From Holothuria scabra (taxonomy: Eukaryota > Echinodermata > Holothuroidea > Aspidochirotida > Holothuriidae), in NCBI GenBank assembly GCA_037179385.1, contig CM074193.1, positions 45,413,082 through 45,477,081 on the forward strand: a DNA stretch of 64,000 nucleotides, in the 5' to 3' direction. Within the stretch, counting starts at the first letter, position 1. Each line of letters starts with the position of its first letter. This document shows, piece after piece, positions 60,411-64,000 of the stretch. Below the pieces are notes generated by a model. It saw nothing but the letters and a program-made list of their open reading frames with translations. It was not told the origin of the DNA and searched no databases. A program made the position numbers and the translations under genes.

Positions 60411-63400
60411 GCATTGTTGAGATGGACTTATAGACATCAAATTTAACATAGTCCAACCTACTGAAGACAACATTAGTTCATACCATGCACTAACACATGA
60501 TCACAAAGAGGCTGGCTGGTGACAAGCTTTAAAAGAATGTCCAATTGAAAAGCCGCCATTAGCTCTAGCACAAAAATATGCTGTAACGATACATCACACA
60601 TTGTCATTGTCAACTCTAGATACAGTTTCACTTGGGGCAATAAATGCAAACCCTGTTGCGTCCAGGCCAAAATACTGCCTAATGAAAACGACGGAACTTT
60701 TAACAGAGAAATTATAGCTGCAATAAAATGACAAGAGAGAAAGCTGTTTGAGGATTATGCAGCAGCTCCAGGGATAAGTCTCTAAAAATTAACAAAGGGA
60801 TTGCCGAGTAGGCAGGGAATCACTCTGATCATGTGACATGTTATCAAACAATGGGAGATTTAATGGCTGATGGAAACTTCAAACAAACACAAAGTTTATG
60901 GGTTTTACCGCACATTTATATGGCAGTGGGTGAGAGTAAATTAATCTCCCTTTGAAAGCACTCGTAGCAACTGTTGGCGTCACAGTGCACAGAGTATGTA
61001 TTCCTGGAAAGATACACACAAGCCCTAAGTGGTGATATCCTAACATCCTCACAAAAAATATTAAAGAGTTTCTAAATTTCTTCAGTTTCTGACAGTCTCA
61101 ATTTTAGTTGGCAAATTGAATCATAGTGACGTCAAAAAGTGATATCCTCATCTACATTTATTTTACATTTGACTGAGAAATATTTAGAGCCTGTAACACT
61201 CACTTTGTTTTACATCCATCTCCCACAATCCTTGCACAGCTATATCAAATATCTTAACATGAATATTTTACCCAGTTGAAGTTCTAGGTTGCAAACTACT
61301 TAAATTGCAAAAGGAGATTCAGCTCTGTAGACAAGGACATAATCATTTTTAAAAGAGCATATTGAATTAACAAGGGTATTGGATGGTACTTTTTACAAAT
61401 AGCTGATTACTTTTAGCAAAATAAAGTAAGTTATGCATCCATTGGTTATGCAAAGATTAAAAATTTCTATTTGTTACAAAATCTCTCATATCCCGGTTTG
61501 TAAGCATTCTGTAAATGGTTCGAAAAAGAGGATGGTCACAATTTTTTAAATACCTGTTCTGAATGAAGCCATAATTTACTCACATGAAACTTTGATTTCT
61601 ATATCTGATAATTCTGTGGAAATATTTGGTGAATTTCATAAACCAACGCAACACATTAAGTAGTGCTTTTAAAATCTTGAAGCAAACTAACATTTTGCAG
61701 GGACTTACTGGGGTAAGTGTAAATAGGAGTTAAGGAGGGACAAAGTAGATTTAGAAGATTTAGATGTTGATGTTGTCTCTAAAAGGAAACATGACGAAAA
61801 GATACCAATGCAGTGCAAAAAGAACTTAAACTATTTAAAGCCCAAGTATCAAAAAAAAATTTGGATTTCTGTGTACATACAGGCCTTCCCACAAAATTCC
61901 TTGGTTAAGGAACCTCTGATTCCATTATTTCCTCATTTACTTTTTTATGAATATATTTGCTCATGGATGTATATGTTATCCTAATTGAATCACACTTTAC
62001 ATTTTTAAACACCAATTTTACGATTTTTATTTCTAATTTTACCATTGCACATACATTCAACATTACAACATAAAAGCCTAAGTGAAAATTGCAACTCTAT
62101 ACCAATTTTTCTCTTTTCTCATTAAAAAATTAGTTAATTGAATTTTTCCATCCATTTCATGAACTCTTTAAAGTGTCTGATAATATTTCACACCAACAAG
62201 GGAATTAACAGATTAATTATTTTGTGCCCTGAATGAGTCTCTGTGATTTTACGAATGTTAACATGGACTGCAACAAAATTAAACATTTGGCAATTTTAAG
62301 CACTCTAATAATTGATTTTATGGGCGCAATGTGCACAGCTGATATTTCAATGGTAATAAATTCACTTCTCAAAACAACCAATTTTTGCTATGATTTGTGC
62401 TAAATTAACTTATTTGATACTACTAATATATCTGGTGGGCCTATAGTGTATCAACATGGAGTTCTCAGGAAAAGAACACCAAACCTTCAATTATTTCTTT
62501 GTAGACTAACTAGGTTATATCATACATTACATTCAGGTTGTACAGTGCTCCCATATGTACAAATATGCATTTGGCTCTAATTATCATTCCCATACCTTTA
62601 ATGTGGTTTCAATAGCAAACAAACTTCTCTGCAAGCTGATTTAAATACCTACCTTTAAGTGTTTAATTAACAGATACAACATGTAAGAAGCAAACAGTTC
62701 ATAGCAACTCTGTACACACTGTTCTATGTTCAGTACTTCGTGGTTCAGCCTTTCACACTAACATGCTAATTAGCCTACAGCAGTACAACTCCACATGTTT
62801 AGAGTCTAGTACATACCATATTGCCCAACAGAGGGTGACTGTAAATTGAGTCACACCTGTAACAATAAGGAGCAGGTTTCTTGAACTTTGTGGAGAATAA
62901 ATTTACATGAATTTTCCATAATTTAGCCAAGCCAAATTAATGACCTTCACCTTTGAAATTACGACCTTACTTTACTCTCAACTAGAATTATAATTGTAAT
63001 CATTGCTAGGGTCAGGGTTCACCTTTCCCTACCCTACCCTGCACCATATCAATTTCAGTGGAGCTATCTCTGGCTTAAATATTTATGAAGTCACAAGGTC
63101 ACTTTTAATTGCACAATCTTTATGACAGTGTTATCAAATAAAATCAGGTTTATCTTTTGCAATAATATTCATAAATACTTTGCTTCTCAAGGGGACTACA
63201 GAAAGCTGCCTTTATCAGTCTCCATGGTGATGTACATTTGTGTATTTATGTAACTGATCATACAATGCAATACTCATCCAGTTTATCTATAAACACATCC
63301 ATCAAAATATTCCATCTCATCAAAACAACCTCAAGTCCACTTTTAACATTCCACTCATTTCATTCCCCTCCTGAGATAAGCAGCATTTTCCCACTACTTT

Positions 63401-64000
63401 TTATCATTTGCCCAAACTATCATAAAATACATCTTACAATACTGAATGTATAACACGTTATACTTTAAATAGGACCGGTAATGTTGGTAAGTCCCAAGCT
63501 GGGAATGTTTTCCTCCCAAAAGCATATTTATGCTCCCTTTCCCATTAAAGGCAATTTTCTGGGATTGTTATGAATAAAGAGTTGTTAATTAACTAAACAA
63601 CTATTAAACCAGACCAAAGAGGTCAATATCTCTCTGTCTGAAAGATGAAATGACTCACCTGCAAAAAATGTGGCCACCTTCTACAAATGAAAGTAGACCA
63701 ATCAACTCTCATATAACAGGCAAGTAGATCTTCATGACATACCATTTGCAATTGGGTTTTAAATTATAAATTTTAAAGTCAAGACTGCCACTCATATTTA
63801 GGTGCAAGAACTTTTACAAAATGAGATGTAAGGCAGGCTAAATATTTAGATGCAGGTTTAACCACAAATATGTCACACAGAGTCAGCTCCAGATGGGTAG
63901 GCAGTTAAAAGGGAAATATTGCATTTAAAATGCTCCAACACAGCATTTAAAGAAAATAGCTCTAGTCATTTTCAAATCATTCAGTCTCAACAATAAAGCT

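Larger units (their letters stand above)
46834..64000 (-). other. 5' intron of dystrophin, continuing past the window
   Basis: At least 17.2 kb lies upstream of exon 1 of the window. I looked on the minus strand for the CH1 signatures expected in the preceding exons (TFTKWVN, LLDLLEGL, HALNNVNKAL) and found none with splice borders. The region holds array 2 (47150-48930), SINE copies at 50606, 56132 and 59702, TIR elements, interspersed repeats and long C runs (54465-54484, 58132-58146, 60314-60328). From ~60800 to 64000 I recognise nothing but one repeated motif at 61718. Confidence 0.75.

Overview
The window is eukaryotic (animal) genomic DNA, and it is almost entirely the inside of one large gene read on the minus strand. 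I found 14 coding exons between positions 262 and 46833. Together they give 2,163 nt (721 codons) of one uninterrupted reading frame. Every exon has AG/GT borders and every junction phase fits its neighbour. The protein is dystrophin (dystrophin/utrophin family). It runs from the end of the first calponin-homology (CH) domain, through CH2, a short hinge 1, spectrin repeats R1-R3, hinge 2 and R4, into the start of R5. The start codon and most of CH1 should lie beyond position 64000. The rest of the rod, WW, EF-hand, ZZ and coiled-coil parts should lie before position 1. No promoter, start codon or polyadenylation end of this gene is visible.

The organism is most likely a marine invertebrate with a compact version of the gene. 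Introns are about 0.5-7.5 kb, whereas vertebrate dystrophin introns are often tens to hundreds of kb. There appears to be one ancestral-type dystrophin/utrophin sequence, and the introns hold small tandem-repeat mobile elements and tRNA-derived SINEs of kinds common in echinoderms and molluscs. I lean to an echinoderm with low confidence; the sequence alone does not settle it.

Layout, right to left (gene 5' to 3'): 64000-46834, intron without recognisable exons, containing a 1.6-kb tandem array (47150-48930) and several transposon remnants; 46833-37374, exons 1-3 (CH1 end, CH2); 31645-27793, exons 4-5 (CH2 end, hinge 1); 25960-19985, exons 6-8 (R1, start of R2), with a 1.2-kb 78-bp minisatellite between exons 7 and 8; 17960-15170, exons 9-11 (R2-R3); 11570-262, exons 12-14 (hinge 2, R4, start of R5), with a second 145-bp tandem array (9440-10930) between exons 12 and 13.

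The most notable non-coding structures are the two arrays. Both are built from ~145-bp units carrying nuclear-receptor half-sites (perfect DR1, and DR2 in one array). Both end in a (CA)n tract followed by a related stem-loop whose paired bases have changed together. They look like two relatives of one class of non-autonomous, Helitron/Helentron-like or 'pearl'-like element. Other mobile DNA includes about ten copies of a tRNA-derived SINE, one of them a composite insertion with a 16-bp target-site duplication, a 275-bp full palindrome, and several TIR elements. No independent protein-coding or functional RNA gene nested in the introns could be supported.
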